Part shown: in pieces, positions 17,618-26,490 of the stretch | Position numbering within the stretch: the stretch's first letter is position 1 | Layout of the letters: every line of letters starts with the position of its first letter | Assembly: GCA_016861105.1 (NCBI GenBank) | Contig: BOKS01000003.1 | Coordinates: 124,001 to 188,000 of the forward strand | DNA from: Betaproteobacteria bacterium | GTDB lineage: Bacteria; Pseudomonadota; Gammaproteobacteria; Burkholderiales; Casimicrobiaceae | Length of the DNA stretch: 64,000 bases | Reading direction: 5' to 3' | Made by a program: the position numbers and the translations under genes | Notes under the pieces: generated by a model | Databases searched by the model: none | Seen by the model: only the letters and a program-made list of their open reading frames with translations | Told to the model about the DNA's origin: nothing

Positions 17618-18558
17618 CAGCCGATGACGGGATCGCGCAGGATCGCCAGCAGGTAGCGGCCGTAGCTGTTCTTCGCGAGCGCGCTGCCCAGCCGCTCGAG
17701 CGCCGCCGCGTCGATCCAGCCGAGCCGGAAGGCGATCTCCTCCGGGCAGGCGATCTTGAGTCCCTGCCGGCGCTCGATGGTCTCGATGTACTGCGAGGCC
17801 TCGAGCAGCGACTCGTGCGTTCCGGTGTCGAGCCACGCCATGCCGCGCCCCATCACCTCGCAGGCCAGCTCGCCCCACGCCAGGTACGCCTTGTTGACGT
17901 CGGTGATCTCGAGCTCGCCGCGCGCCGACGGGGAGAGCGCCGCGGCGACGTCGACCACGCGGTTGTCGTAGAAGTAGAGGCCGGTGACGGCGTAGCGCGA
18001 CTTCGGGTGCCGGGGCTTCTCCTCGAGGCTGACGACGCGGCCCGAGGCGTCGAACTCGGCGACGCCGTAGCGCTCGGGGTCGGCGACCGGATACGCGAAC
18101 ACCGTCGCGCCGCGCTCGCGCGCGTTCGCGCGCGCGAGCTGCACGTGCAGGTCGTGCCCGTAGAAGATGTTGTCGCCCAGCACCAGCGCCGCGTCGTCGC
18201 GGCCCACGAACGCGCGGCCGATGACGAAGGCCTGCGCGAGGCCGTCCGGCGACGGCTGCACGGCGTACGACAGGCTGAGCCCCCAGCGGCTGCCGTCGCC
18301 GAGCAGCTGCGCGAAGCGCGGCGTGTCCTCGGGCGTGCTGATCAGCAGGATGTCGCGGATCCCGGCGAGCATCAGCGTGGACAGCGGGTAGTAGATCATC
18401 GGCTTGTCGTAGACCGGCAGCAGCTGCTTGCTGACGACCTGCGTCACCGGATACAGGCGCGTGCCGGACCCGCCGGCGAGGATGATGCCCCTGCGCGGGC
18501 GCGCACGGGGCGCACCGCTCGGGCGCTCGTCGTGCGCGGCGGGTGGCGGGGTGCCCAT
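17617..18558 (-). CDS. rfbA: Glucose-1-phosphate thymidylyltransferase
   Basis: First committed step of dTDP-rhamnose synthesis: dTTP plus glucose-1-phosphate to dTDP-glucose. The nucleotidyltransferase signature [15 protein letters not shown] is followed by [34 protein letters not shown] and [14 protein letters not shown]. 313 residues, slightly longer than the usual 290 because of a 20-residue Pro/Arg-rich N-terminal extension. The true start could be internal, but the ATG at 18558 fits the 6-bp gap to rfbB. Product feeds RfbB. Confidence 0.96.
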   Translation of the reverse strand: MGTPPPAAHDERPSGAPRARPRRGIILAGGSGTRLYPVTQVVSKQLLPVYDKPMIYYPLSTLMLAGIRDILLISTPEDTPRFAQLLGDGSRWGLSLSYAVQPSPDGLAQAFVIGRAFVGRDDAALVLGDNIFYGHDLHVQLARANARERGATVFAYPVADPERYGVAEFDASGRVVSLEEKPRHPKSRYAVTGLYFYDNRVVDVAAALSPSARGELEITDVNKAYLAWGELACEVMGRGMAWLDTGTHESLLEASQYIETIERRQGLKIACPEEIAFRLGWIDAAALERLGSALAKNSYGRYLLAILRDPVIG

Positions 18559-18564
18559 GGCGTT

Positions 18565-19632
18565 TCAGTCCGCCGCGGCCGGGGACGTCGCGTACTGCTG
18601 CGCGATCCAGCGCTGGTAGTCGCCGCTCTGCACGCTCGCCAGCCACTGTGCGTTGTCGAGGTACCAGCGCACGGTGCGCTCGAGCCCCGTGGCGAAGGTC
18701 TCGGCCGGCGACCAGCCGAGCTCGCGCCCGATCTTGCGCGCGTCGATCGCGTAGCGGCGGTCGTGCCCGGGACGGTCGCGCACGAACTCGATCTGCGCCG
18801 CGTAGTCGCGGCCCGGCGCGAGCCGGGCCAGCGTCGCGCAGATCGCCTTCACGACGTCGATGTTGCGCATCTCGGCGCCGCCGCCGACGTTGTAGACCTC
18901 GCCGGGGCGCCCCCGCTCCAGCACGGCGCGGATCGCGCCGCAGTGATCGCCCACGTAGAGCCAGTCGCGCACGTTCGCGCCGTCGCCGTAGACGGGCAGC
19001 GGCTTGCCGGCGAGCGCGTTGACGATCATCAGCGGGATCAGCTTCTCGGGGAACTGGCGCGGGCCGTAGTTGTTCGAGCAGTTCGTCGTCAGCGCCGGCA
19101 GCCCGTACGTGTGGTGCCAGGCGCGGACCAGGTGGTCCGAGGCGGCCTTCGACGCGGAGTACGGGCTGTTCGGCGCGTACGCCGTCGTCTCGCTGAACGC
19201 CGGGTCCTGCGGCCCCAGCGAGCCGTACACCTCGTCGGTGGACACCTGCAGGAAGCGGAAGCGCTCGCGCGCCGCGCCGTCGAGCGCAGCGCAGTAGCCG
19301 CGCACCGACTCGAGCAGCCGGAACGTGGCGGCGACGTTGGTCTCGATGAACGCCGCCGGGCCGTGGATCGAGCGGTCGACGTGCGACTCGGCGGCGAAGT
19401 TGACGACGGCGCGCGGCCGGTGGGTCGCGAGGAGCTGCGGCACCAGCGCGGGGTCGCCGATGTCGCCGCGGACGAACACGTGGCGCGCGTCGCCCTCGAG
19501 CGGCGCGAGGTTGCCGAGGTTGCCGGCGTAGGTCAGCTTGTCGAGGTTGACGACCGGCTCGCCGGTGGCGGCGAGCCAGTCGATCACGAAGTTCGCGCCG
19601 ATGAAGCCGGCGCCGCCGGTGACCAGGATCAT
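18565..19632 (-). CDS. rfbB: dTDP-glucose 4,6-dehydratase
   Basis: Converts dTDP-glucose to dTDP-4-keto-6-deoxyglucose; NAD-dependent extended short-chain dehydrogenase. 355 residues (E. coli 361). Motifs: VTGGAGFIG, NLDKLTYAGNLGNL, NFAAESHVDRSI, STDEVYG with its Asp-Glu pair, and YSASKAASDHL. First gene of the rfbBACD unit on the minus strand, with a candidate extended -10 about 65 bases upstream. Confidence 0.97.
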   Translation of the reverse strand: MILVTGGAGFIGANFVIDWLAATGEPVVNLDKLTYAGNLGNLAPLEGDARHVFVRGDIGDPALVPQLLATHRPRAVVNFAAESHVDRSIHGPAAFIETNVAATFRLLESVRGYCAALDGAARERFRFLQVSTDEVYGSLGPQDPAFSETTAYAPNSPYSASKAASDHLVRAWHHTYGLPALTTNCSNNYGPRQFPEKLIPLMIVNALAGKPLPVYGDGANVRDWLYVGDHCGAIRAVLERGRPGEVYNVGGGAEMRNIDVVKAICATLARLAPGRDYAAQIEFVRDRPGHDRRYAIDARKIGRELGWSPAETFATGLERTVRWYLDNAQWLASVQSGDYQRWIAQQYATSPAAAD

Positions 19633-19694
19633 GGACGGGACGAGGCGCGGCGCGGGCGCGGGGCCTTGCGGCACGCTGCGATGGGGAGCGCGGA

Positions 19695-19703
19695 AGTTTA
19701 GCA
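19695..19703 (-). promoter_or_regulatory. Putative extended -10 promoter element for rfbBACD
   Basis: On the minus strand the sequence reads TGCTAAACT: a TGn extension directly before a -10-like TAAACT. It sits in a 146-bp gap between the epimerase gene and rfbB, in one of its few AT-rich spots. No convincing -35 is visible. Confidence 0.4.
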
Positions 19704-19778
19704 CCCGCCTGCCCGTGGCCCGCCCCTCGGCCGACCGACCGGGCCGGTTCGCGGCATGGGCACGCGCGTGGCGTGGAC

Positions 19779-20780
19779 CTAGGCGCCGTGCCAGGCCCGG
19801 TACCAGTCGACGAACCGCGCGAGGCCCTCCGCGAGCGGCGTGTGCGGGGCGAAGCCGGTCGCCGCGCGCAGCCGCGCGGTGTCGGCGAACGTCGCCTCGA
19901 CGTCGCCCGGCTGCATCGGCAGCAGTTCGCGCCGCGCCGCGCGGCCGAGCAGGCGCTCCAGCGTCGCGATGAACTCGGTCAGCTCGACCGCCTCGTGGTT
20001 GCCGATGTTGTAGACCACGTACGGCGCGCCCGACGGCGGCGCCGGTGCCGGCGGACGCACGAGCACGCGGAGCACGCCCTCGACGATGTCGTCGACGTAG
20101 GTGAAGTCGCGGCGCATGCGCCCGTGGTTGAACACCCGGATCGGCTCGCCGGCCAGGATCGCGCGCGTGAACAGCCACGCCGCCATGTCGGGCCGGCCCC
20201 ACGGGCCGTAGACGGTGAAGAAGCGCAGGCCGGTCGTCGGCAGCCGGTAGAGATGGCTGTACGTGTGGGCCGCGAGCTCGTTCGCCTTCTTCGTCGCCGC
20301 GTACAGGCTGACCGGGTGGTCGACGCTCTGGTCCTCGCTGAAGGGCAGCGTGTGGTTCGCGCCGTAGACCGACGACGAGGACGCGTAGGCGAGGTGCGCG
20401 ACGCCGGCCCGGCGGCACCCCTCGAGCACGTGGCCGAAGGCGACCACGTTGTTGCGGTAGTACGCGCCGGGGTTGACGAGCGAGTAGCGCACGCCGGCCT
20501 GCGCCGCGAGGTGCAGGACGTGCGTGAAGCGGCCGCCATCGAACAGCGCCGCGGCGGCCTCCTCGTCGGCAAGGTCGACGCGGCGGAACGCGAAGCCCGC
20601 CCCGTCGATCGCCGCCACGCGCGCCTCCTTGAGCCGCACGTCGTAGTACGGGTCGAGGCTGTCGACGCCGGTCACGCGTGCGCCCGCGGCGAGCAGCGCG
20701 CGCGCGCAGTGCATGCCGATGAATCCGGCGGCGCCGGTGACGAGCACGTCGAGGCCGCGGCCCTCGATGGGCGCGCTCAC
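19779..20780 (-). CDS. NAD-dependent nucleotide-sugar epimerase, UDP-glucuronate 4-epimerase-like
   Basis: 333 residues, extended short-chain dehydrogenase fold. VLVTGAAGFIGMHCARALL is the Rossmann motif. GVDSLDPYYDVRLKEARV, LAAQAGVRYSLVNPGAYYRNNVVAF and the catalytic YAATKKANELAAHTYSHLY are characteristic of the UDP-glucuronate 4-epimerase (CapI/LspL/WbnF) group, as is GPWGRPDMAAWLFTRAILAG. It should make UDP-galacturonate for surface polysaccharide or core LPS. It lies between rfbBACD and the glycosyltransferase on the same strand. Exact substrate is inferred from motif likeness only. Confidence 0.88.
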   Translation of the reverse strand: MSAPIEGRGLDVLVTGAAGFIGMHCARALLAAGARVTGVDSLDPYYDVRLKEARVAAIDGAGFAFRRVDLADEEAAAALFDGGRFTHVLHLAAQAGVRYSLVNPGAYYRNNVVAFGHVLEGCRRAGVAHLAYASSSSVYGANHTLPFSEDQSVDHPVSLYAATKKANELAAHTYSHLYRLPTTGLRFFTVYGPWGRPDMAAWLFTRAILAGEPIRVFNHGRMRRDFTYVDDIVEGVLRVLVRPPAPAPPSGAPYVVYNIGNHEAVELTEFIATLERLLGRAARRELLPMQPGDVEATFADTARLRAATGFAPHTPLAEGLARFVDWYRAWHGA

Positions 20781-20844
20781 CGCGCGATCCTCCGCACGCC
20801 GCGCTTCGCGGCCGCGTCGCCAGCGGGGCAGCGCATCGCGCTCT

Positions 20845-21612
20845 TCATCGTACGCGGCCCTGCTGCAGCGAACGCAGCTTGACGTACTTGAGGAAGCTCG
20901 CGAACGCGCCGATCGCGATGTGCGCGAACCCCGGGGCCCCGTCCAGCGCCCCGCCCTTCAGCACGTAGAAGCGCAGGAAGCGGGCGAGCGGCGCGAGCGC
21001 GATGCGCGCGAATCCGGCGCGCTCCCCGCGCGCGTGCATCGCCTCGGCCTGCAGCGTCGTGTAGCGGTTCTGCTTGGCAACGTAGCTCTCCACCGACTCG
21101 GCCGAGGCGTGCAGCAGGTCGCCGGCCAGCCGCGCCACGGGGCCGTCGGCGACGACGTGCTCGTGCACCGCATCGTCGGTCCAGCGCGCGCGGCGACGGT
21201 CGAACAGCCGGACGTTCCAGTCCGGGTAGCCCTCGCCGTGCGCAAGCCAGCGCCCGAGGAAGCGGTTGCGGCGCGCGAGCGCGTACGCCGGGGCTTCGGG
21301 CGCGCCGCCGGCGAACGTCCGCCCGATCGACGCGGCGAGCGCCGGCGTGACGCGCTCGTCGGCGTCGAGGCACAGCACCCAGTCGTGCGCCGCCGCCGCG
21401 ACCGCGAGCTGCTTCTGCCTTCCGAAGCCGAGCCACGCGTGCTCGATCACGCGCGCGCCGCGGGCGCGCGCGATTTCCACGGTATCATCGCGGCTGCCCG
21501 AATCGACGACGAGCGCCTCGCGCGCGAGCGGGAACGACGCGAGGCAGTCGGCGATGTCGGCCGCCGCATCGCGCGTGATCACGACCAGCGAAAGGGGAAG
21601 CGTGTCTGCCAT
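20845..21612 (-). CDS. Family 2 glycosyltransferase, WaaE/LgtF-like (LPS core)
   Basis: 255 residues, GT-A fold. SLVVITRDAAADIADCLASFP is the N-terminal nucleotide-binding strand; VDSGSRDDTVEIARARGARV and the metal-binding LCLDADERVTP follow. YPDWNVRLFDRRRARW and DDAVHEHV are typical of the group that adds glucose to LPS heptose I (WaaE, LgtF). It is divergent from waaC, the heptosyltransferase that creates that acceptor, which supports the core-LPS role. The C-terminal hydrophobic/basic segment (RFLRFYVLKGG) probably sits on the membrane. Confidence 0.85.
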   Translation of the reverse strand: MADTLPLSLVVITRDAAADIADCLASFPLAREALVVDSGSRDDTVEIARARGARVIEHAWLGFGRQKQLAVAAAAHDWVLCLDADERVTPALAASIGRTFAGGAPEAPAYALARRNRFLGRWLAHGEGYPDWNVRLFDRRRARWTDDAVHEHVVADGPVARLAGDLLHASAESVESYVAKQNRYTTLQAEAMHARGERAGFARIALAPLARFLRFYVLKGGALDGAPGFAHIAIGAFASFLKYVKLRSLQQGRVR

Positions 21613-21667
21613 GCGCGTCGTGCGAAGGCGCGGCGACCGCGCTCCCCGCAGCGCCTTCCCGCGCCGC

Positions 21668-21673
21668 ATTCTA
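21668..21673 (-). promoter_or_regulatory. Putative -10 box (TAGAAT) for the glycosyltransferase gene
   Basis: Minus-strand GTAGAATGCGG about 56 bases before the glycosyltransferase ATG, in the 156-bp divergent gap to waaC. It matches the TAGAAT/TACAAT pattern seen elsewhere in the window. The -35 is not clear. Confidence 0.35.
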
Positions 21674-21768
21674 CGTCAGCTGGCCGTGGGCGACGCCCGG
21701 CCGCCCCGGAGTGCCCGTCGCCCGCCCTGCACGGCCCGCGCGGCCGCGGCGGGCGCGCGCGAAGTTCC

Positions 21769-22749
21769 ATGACCGGGGCGATCCTCGTGGTCCGCCCCAG
21801 TTCGCTCGGCGACGTCGTGCACGCGCTCGCGCTCGTCGCCGACGCGAAGCGCGCGCGCCCGGAGCTCGCGATCGACTGGGTGGCCGAGGAGGCGTTCGTC
21901 GACCTCCCGCGCATGTGTCCCGACGTGCGCCGCGTGATCCCGCTCGCGCTGCGCCGCTGGCGCCACGCGGCGCTGGAGCGCGCGACGTGGCGCGAGGCCG
22001 CCGCGTTCCGCGCGGCGCTGCGCAACGAGCGCTACGACGCGATCCTCGACCTGCAGGAGCAGGTGAAGGGCGGCGTGGTCGCGCGCATGGCGCGCGGCGT
22101 GCGCCACGGCTTCGACCGCGCGAGCATCCGCGAGCCGCTCGCCGCGCTGTTCGACGACGTGCACCACGCCGTGGGCCGCGGCCTGCACTTCGCCACGCGC
22201 TGCCGCCGCCTCGCCGCCCGCGCGCTGGGGTACGAGGCCGAAGGGCCGCCGCGCTGGCGGTTCGCACCGCCGCCCGCCGGCGCGGGCGCTCCCGCCGCGC
22301 CGTACGTCGTCGCGGTGCACGCCACCTCGCGCGCCGGCAAGCTGTGGCCCGAGGAGCGCTGGCGCACGCTGCTGCACGGCTTCGCGGGGGACGGGCTGGC
22401 CGTCGTCTTGCCGTGGGGCGCCGACGACGAGCGGCTGCGCAGCGAGCGGCTCGCGCAGGCCGCGGGCACCGCCGTCGTGCCCCCGCGCATGGCGCTCGCG
22501 CCGCTCGCCGCCCTCCTCGCGGGCGCGCGGCTCTGCGTGGGCGTGGACACGGGCCTGGTCCACCTCGCCGCGGCGCTGGGCACGCCGACGGTCGCGCTGT
22601 TCACGTCGACCGATCCGGCGGGCGCGGGCGTGGCGATCGCCGGGCCGCACGCGCGCGACCTCGGCGGCAACGGGCTCGTGCCGCTGCTCGACGACGTGCG
22701 GCGCGTCGCGGCGACGCTGGTGCAGGGCGCGGGCGCGGCGGCGGCGTAG
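21769..22749 (+). CDS. waaC: LPS heptosyltransferase I
   Basis: Transfers the first L-glycero-D-manno-heptose to Kdo2-lipid A at the inner membrane. 326 residues, GT9/GT-B fold. The N-terminal VVRPSSLGDVVHALALVADAK is the classic heptosyltransferase opening, with PELAIDWVAEEAF close behind. C-terminal features are AVHATSRAGKLWPEERW and GVDTGLVHLAAALGTPTVALFTSTDP, the donor-binding signature. waaA follows after only 5 bp, so the two inner-core enzymes are cotranscribed. Confidence 0.95.
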   Translation: MTGAILVVRPSSLGDVVHALALVADAKRARPELAIDWVAEEAFVDLPRMCPDVRRVIPLALRRWRHAALERATWREAAAFRAALRNERYDAILDLQEQVKGGVVARMARGVRHGFDRASIREPLAALFDDVHHAVGRGLHFATRCRRLAARALGYEAEGPPRWRFAPPPAGAGAPAAPYVVAVHATSRAGKLWPEERWRTLLHGFAGDGLAVVLPWGADDERLRSERLAQAAGTAVVPPRMALAPLAALLAGARLCVGVDTGLVHLAAALGTPTVALFTSTDPAGAGVAIAGPHARDLGGNGLVPLLDDVRRVAATLVQGAGAAAA

Positions 22750-22754
22750 ATCGC

Positions 22755-24065
22755 GTGGCGCGGCTCGTCTACACGCTGCTGTGGTGGCTCGCACTGCCGC
22801 TGATCCCGCTGCGGCTCGCGTGGCGCGCGCGCCGCGAGCCCGGCTACGCGCACGCCGTCGGCGAGCGCTTCGGCCGCTACCGCGCGCGCGCGCGACCGCC
22901 CGGCGAGGTCCTCTGGATCCACGCGGTGTCGGTCGGCGAGACGCGCGCGGCCGCGCCGCTCGTCGAGCGCCTGCAGCGCGAGCACCCGGACGCGGTGCTG
23001 CTCCTCACCTGCATGACCGCCGCCGGGCGCGAGACCGGCCGCTCGCTCTACGGCGGGCGCGTCGTGCAGGCGTGGCTGCCCTACGACGTGCCCTTCGCCG
23101 TGCGCGCGTTCCTCGACCGCTGGCGGCCACGCGCGGGCCTGCTGATGGAGACCGAGCTGTGGCCCAACCTCGTGCACGCGTGCCGGCGGCGCGGCGTGCC
23201 GCTGTTCCTCGTCAACGCGCGCATGTCGCCGCGGTCCGCGGCCGGCTACGCCCGCGTCGCGCCGCTTGCGCGTCCCATGCTCGCCGCGCTCTCCGGCATC
23301 GCGGCGCAGACGGCGGGCGACGCGGAGCGCCTCGCCGCGCTCGGCGCGCGCGACGTCACGGTCACCGGCAACCTCAAGTTCGACCTCGCGCTGCCCGAGG
23401 CGATGCGCGCGCTCGGCGCGGCCCTGCGCGAGCGGTTCGGACGCGCGCGGCGCGTGTGGCTGTGCGCCTCGACGCGCGAGGGCGAGGAAGCGCTGCTGCT
23501 CGACGCGCTCGCGCGGCGCGCGCTGCCGGACGACGTCCTGCTGGTGCTGGTGCCGCGCCATCCGCAGCGCTTCGACGAGGTGGCGTCGCTGCTGCGCGCG
23601 CGCGGCCTCGCCGCCGTCCGCCGCAGCGTCGAGGCCCCCGTCGGTGCGGCGGTGCGGGTCGTGCTGGGCGACTCGATGGGCGAGATGCTCGCCTACTGCG
23701 CGGCCGCGGACGTCGCGTTCGTCGGCGGCAGCCTGCTGCCGCTCGGCGGGCAGAACCTGATCGAGCCGATCGCGCTGGGCGTGCCCACGCTCGTCGGGCC
23801 GCACACCTTCAACTTCGCCGAGGCGACCGAGCGCGCGATCGAGGCGGGGGCGGCGCGTCGCGTCGCCGACGCCGACGCGCTGGTCGCCGCGGCCGCGTCG
23901 CTGCTGGCCGACGCGGAAGCGCGCGAGCGCATGCGCGCGGCCGCGCTCGCGTTCCACGCGCAGCACCGCGGCGCGACGCAGAGGCTCTGGACGTGGCTGG
24001 CGCCGCGGCTCGCGGAGCGTGCCGCGCGGGATGCGGCCGCGGTCAGCCCGACAGCCGGCGGTTGA
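22755..24065 (+). CDS. waaA: 3-deoxy-D-manno-octulosonic acid (Kdo) transferase
   Basis: Adds Kdo to lipid A precursor from CMP-Kdo; GT30 family, inner-membrane anchored. 436 residues from a GTG at 22755 (E. coli 425). The N-terminal anchor is LVYTLLWWLALPLIPLRLAW. Family motifs are WIHAVSVGETRAAAPL, LMETELWPNLVHACRRRGVPLFLVNARMS, DVTVTGNLKFD, and GGSLLPLGGQNLIEPIALGVPTLVGPHTFNF. Its last 23 bases overlap convergently with the 3' end of tolC, so neither gene has room for its own terminator there. Confidence 0.96.
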   Translation: MARLVYTLLWWLALPLIPLRLAWRARREPGYAHAVGERFGRYRARARPPGEVLWIHAVSVGETRAAAPLVERLQREHPDAVLLLTCMTAAGRETGRSLYGGRVVQAWLPYDVPFAVRAFLDRWRPRAGLLMETELWPNLVHACRRRGVPLFLVNARMSPRSAAGYARVAPLARPMLAALSGIAAQTAGDAERLAALGARDVTVTGNLKFDLALPEAMRALGAALRERFGRARRVWLCASTREGEEALLLDALARRALPDDVLLVLVPRHPQRFDEVASLLRARGLAAVRRSVEAPVGAAVRVVLGDSMGEMLAYCAAADVAFVGGSLLPLGGQNLIEPIALGVPTLVGPHTFNFAEATERAIEAGAARRVADADALVAAAASLLADAEARERMRAAALAFHAQHRGATQRLWTWLAPRLAERAARDAAAVSPTAGG

Positions 24066-25377
24066 TGTCCTCGAGGTCCCGCTCGGAGAGCGAGCCGACG
24101 GAGGCCTTCAGGCGCAGCACGCCGATCAGGTAGTTGAAGTAGGCCTGCGCGAGGTCGCGCCGCGCCTGGAACAGCTGCTGCGTGACGTTCAGCACGTCGA
24201 GGTTCGTGCGCACGCCCACCTCCTGCCCCAGGCGGTTCGACTCGAGCGCGGTCTGCGCCGAGCGCAGCGCCTGCTCGAGCGCCCGGACGGACGCGGCCGC
24301 GCTGTTCACGCCGGCGAATCCGACCTGCGCGTTCGACAGCGCGTTGCGCCGCGCGACCTCGAGGTTCTGGCGCGCCGACTCCTGCAGCGCGATCGTCTCC
24401 CGCACGCGCGAGTCGACGAAGCCGCCCTGGTAGATCGGCAGGTTGAGCGCGAGGCCGATCTGCAGCGACCGGCTGTCGGAGCGGAAGTCGCTCGCGAGCG
24501 ATCCCGAGCCCCAGCTCTGGCCGGCGCTGGCGACGAGGTCGAGCGTCGGCAGGTGGCCGGCGCGCGCGCGGTCGATCTCCAGCGTCGCCACGTCGAGGTT
24601 GTAGCCGGCGATGCGCACGTTCAGGTTGTCGCTCAGCGCGAGGTCGACCCAGTGCTCGAGCACGTTGGGCTCGGGCAGCCGCGGATCGAACGACGGCCCG
24701 AGCTTGCGCAGCTCGCCCGGCGCGCGCCCGATGATCGCGCGCAGCGCGATGCGCCGGTTGTCGAGGTCGTTGCGCGCGGCGATCTCCTGCGCGACGATCG
24801 CGTCGAAGCGGGCCTGCGCCTCGTTCGTGTCGGTGATCGTCGCGACGCCCACCTCGAAGTTGCGCTTCGCCTGCGCCAGCTGCTCGGACACGGCCGCCTT
24901 CTGTGCCACCGTGACCTCGACGTTGTCCTCGGCGAGCAGCACGTCGAAGTAGGCGACGGTCACGCGGATGATCAGCTCCTGCTGCGAGACCGCGAGCGCG
25001 TAGTCGGCCTGCTCGACGATGCGCTGCGCCTGGTCGAGCGCCACCAGATTCTGCTGGCGGTAGAGCGGCTGCGACGCGGAGATCGTGAACCCCGCGTTGC
25101 CGTAGCTGTTCGCGCTGACCGTGCGCGGGTCGCTGCGCACGCTCGTGCGCCCGTCGGCGGCGTTGGCGCTGCCCGACAGGCCGACGCTGGGCAGCAGGCC
25201 GGCGCGGGCCTGCGGCACGCGCTCCTGCGTCGCCGCCCAGTTCGCGCGCGCCGCCGCCAGCACGGGGTCGTTCTGCTGCGCGTCGCGGTAGATCTGCATC
25301 AGGTCCTCGCCCGCAGCGGGTCCGGCCGCCGCGGCGATCGCGAGCGGGACGACGAGGGCGAGCAGGCGGAGCTTCAT
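24043..25377 (-). CDS. tolC: TolC-family outer membrane efflux channel
   Basis: 444 residues from the ATG at 25377. Signal peptide KLRLLALVVPLAIAAAAGPAAG, mature start EDLMQIYRDAQQNDPVLAAARA, typical of TolC-type type I secretion and efflux channels. It has the expected internal duplication of long coiled-coil helices (NLDVATLEIDRARAGHLPTLDLVAS echoes QAQARAGLLPSVGLSGS-like segments). LGQEVGVRTNLDVLNVTQQLFQARRDLAQAYFNYL is the conserved C-terminal helix pair. Last gene of a pcm-rhodanese-tolC unit. It is the only outer-membrane channel in the window and could serve the RND and ABC exporters at 26-35 kb. Note the convergent overlap with waaA. Confidence 0.92.
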   Translation of the reverse strand: MKLRLLALVVPLAIAAAAGPAAGEDLMQIYRDAQQNDPVLAAARANWAATQERVPQARAGLLPSVGLSGSANAADGRTSVRSDPRTVSANSYGNAGFTISASQPLYRQQNLVALDQAQRIVEQADYALAVSQQELIIRVTVAYFDVLLAEDNVEVTVAQKAAVSEQLAQAKRNFEVGVATITDTNEAQARFDAIVAQEIAARNDLDNRRIALRAIIGRAPGELRKLGPSFDPRLPEPNVLEHWVDLALSDNLNVRIAGYNLDVATLEIDRARAGHLPTLDLVASAGQSWGSGSLASDFRSDSRSLQIGLALNLPIYQGGFVDSRVRETIALQESARQNLEVARRNALSNAQVGFAGVNSAAASVRALEQALRSAQTALESNRLGQEVGVRTNLDVLNVTQQLFQARRDLAQAYFNYLIGVLRLKASVGSLSERDLEDINRRLSG

Positions 25378-25408
25378 CGCGGGGTCCGGTCGTTCGTGTC
25401 GTTCGGGG

Positions 25409-25735
25409 TCAATAGCGGGCCATGCCGGGCTCGACGTCGCTCGCCCAGGCGGCGATGCCGCCGCGCAGGTTGTGCACGCGCCCGAAGCCCGCGTTGCGCA
25501 GCCACACGCCGGCGTACATGCTGCGCTGGCCGTGGTGGCAGACGAGCACGATGTCGCGCTCGCGCGGCAGCTCGGCGGCGGCCCCCGGCAGCTGCGCGAG
25601 CGGGACGCAGCGCGAGCCCTCGATGCGGCAGATGCCGGTCTCCCACGGCTCGCGCACGTCGACGACGAGCGGCGGCTCGCGCGTCGGATCGACACGCCAC
25701 GCGGCGAGTTCCCTCGGGGCGAGCTGCGGGATCAC
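25409..25735 (-). CDS. Single-domain rhodanese-like protein
   Basis: 108 residues. VVDVREPWETGICRIEGSRCVPLAQL is the rhodanese N-terminal motif. The active-site loop is CHHGQRS, with the nucleophilic Cys in VLVCHHGQRSMYAGVWLRNAGF, followed by the C-terminal LRGGIAAW signature. It probably carries or transfers sulfane sulfur in the cytosol. It sits 6 bp after pcm and 31 bp before tolC; that three-gene order is shared by many Betaproteobacteria. Confidence 0.92.
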   Translation of the reverse strand: MIPQLAPRELAAWRVDPTREPPLVVDVREPWETGICRIEGSRCVPLAQLPGAAAELPRERDIVLVCHHGQRSMYAGVWLRNAGFGRVHNLRGGIAAWASDVEPGMARY

Positions 25736-25741
25736 GGGCGG

Positions 25742-26401
25742 TCAGAAGACGAAGCGCTCGGGCAGCAGTGCGTTGACCAGCGCGGGAATCACGGTCTCGA
25801 AGAGGTCGACGGGCACCAGCGCACCCTCGGGGGCCGCGCGCAGCAGCCGTGCCTTCATGACCGGCGCCTCGCCGACGACGGCGAACATCCGCCCGCCGGG
25901 CTTGACCTGCGCCACGAGCCCCTCGGGCAGCAGCGGCGTCGAGCCCGTGAGCACGACGACGTCGTACGTCTCGCGCCCCCAGCCGCGCGCACCGTCGCCC
26001 GTCTCCACGCGCGCCCTGGAGAACCCGTGCCGCGCGAGCTTCGAGCGCGCCGGGGTCGCCCGCCCGGCGTCGATCTCCACGCTCGTGACGAGCGCACCGC
26101 GCGCGGCGAGCAGCGCGGTGAAGTAGCCGCTGCCCGTCCCGATCTCGAGCACCGTCTCGCCCGGCGCGATCGCGAGCTCCTGCAGGACGCGCGCCTCCAT
26201 CTTCGGCGACCACATCCGCTGCCCGCCGCCGAGCGGGATCTCGAGGTCGGCGAAGGCGAGCGTGCGGTAGGCGGGCGGCACGAACTCCTCCCGCTTGACG
26301 GTGAACAGCAGGTCGAGCACCGCGGGATCGAGGACGTCCCACGTGCGGATCTGCTGCTCGACCATGTTGAAACGTGCGCGCTCGACGTCGAAGGCCTTCA
26401 T
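25742..26401 (-). CDS. pcm: Protein-L-isoaspartate O-methyltransferase
   Basis: SAM-dependent repair of isoaspartyl residues in aged proteins. 219 residues from the ATG at 26401 (E. coli 208). MVEQQIRTWDVLDPAVLDLL opens the enzyme and LEIPLGGGQRMWSPKMEARVLQEL is the substrate loop. LEIGTGSGYFTALLA is SAM motif I, and VLTGSTPLLPEGLVAQVKPGGRM follows. The betaproteobacterial group is slightly divergent from E. coli Pcm, and true isoaspartyl activity is inferred from family membership. A strong extended -10 lies about 37 bases upstream. Confidence 0.9.
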   Translation of the reverse strand: MKAFDVERARFNMVEQQIRTWDVLDPAVLDLLFTVKREEFVPPAYRTLAFADLEIPLGGGQRMWSPKMEARVLQELAIAPGETVLEIGTGSGYFTALLAARGALVTSVEIDAGRATPARSKLARHGFSRARVETGDGARGWGRETYDVVVLTGSTPLLPEGLVAQVKPGGRMFAVVGEAPVMKARLLRAAPEGALVPVDLFETVIPALVNALLPERFVF

Positions 26402-26437
26402 GAAGCGTCCCGGATCCGCACGAACTGACTCGTGGTC

Positions 26438-26446
26438 ATTATAGCA
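26438..26446 (-). promoter_or_regulatory. Extended -10 promoter for pcm-rhodanese-tolC
   Basis: The minus strand reads TTGCTATAATGACC: a perfect TATAAT preceded by TGC, the extended -10 configuration that can work without a -35. It lies in the 89-bp gap after the ABC permease gene. A GTGAC/GTCAC inverted repeat sits just upstream at about 26468-26481. Confidence 0.6.
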
Positions 26447-26490
26447 AGCCGCCCGCCCGCTCCCTCGGTGACGCCGGTCACACTTTCCCC

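Noticed and set aside
26468..26481. GTGAC/GTCAC inverted repeat after the ABC permease as a terminator
   Set aside because: The stem is only five bases with no U-run on the minus strand. It could equally be an operator for the pcm promoter, so no call was made.
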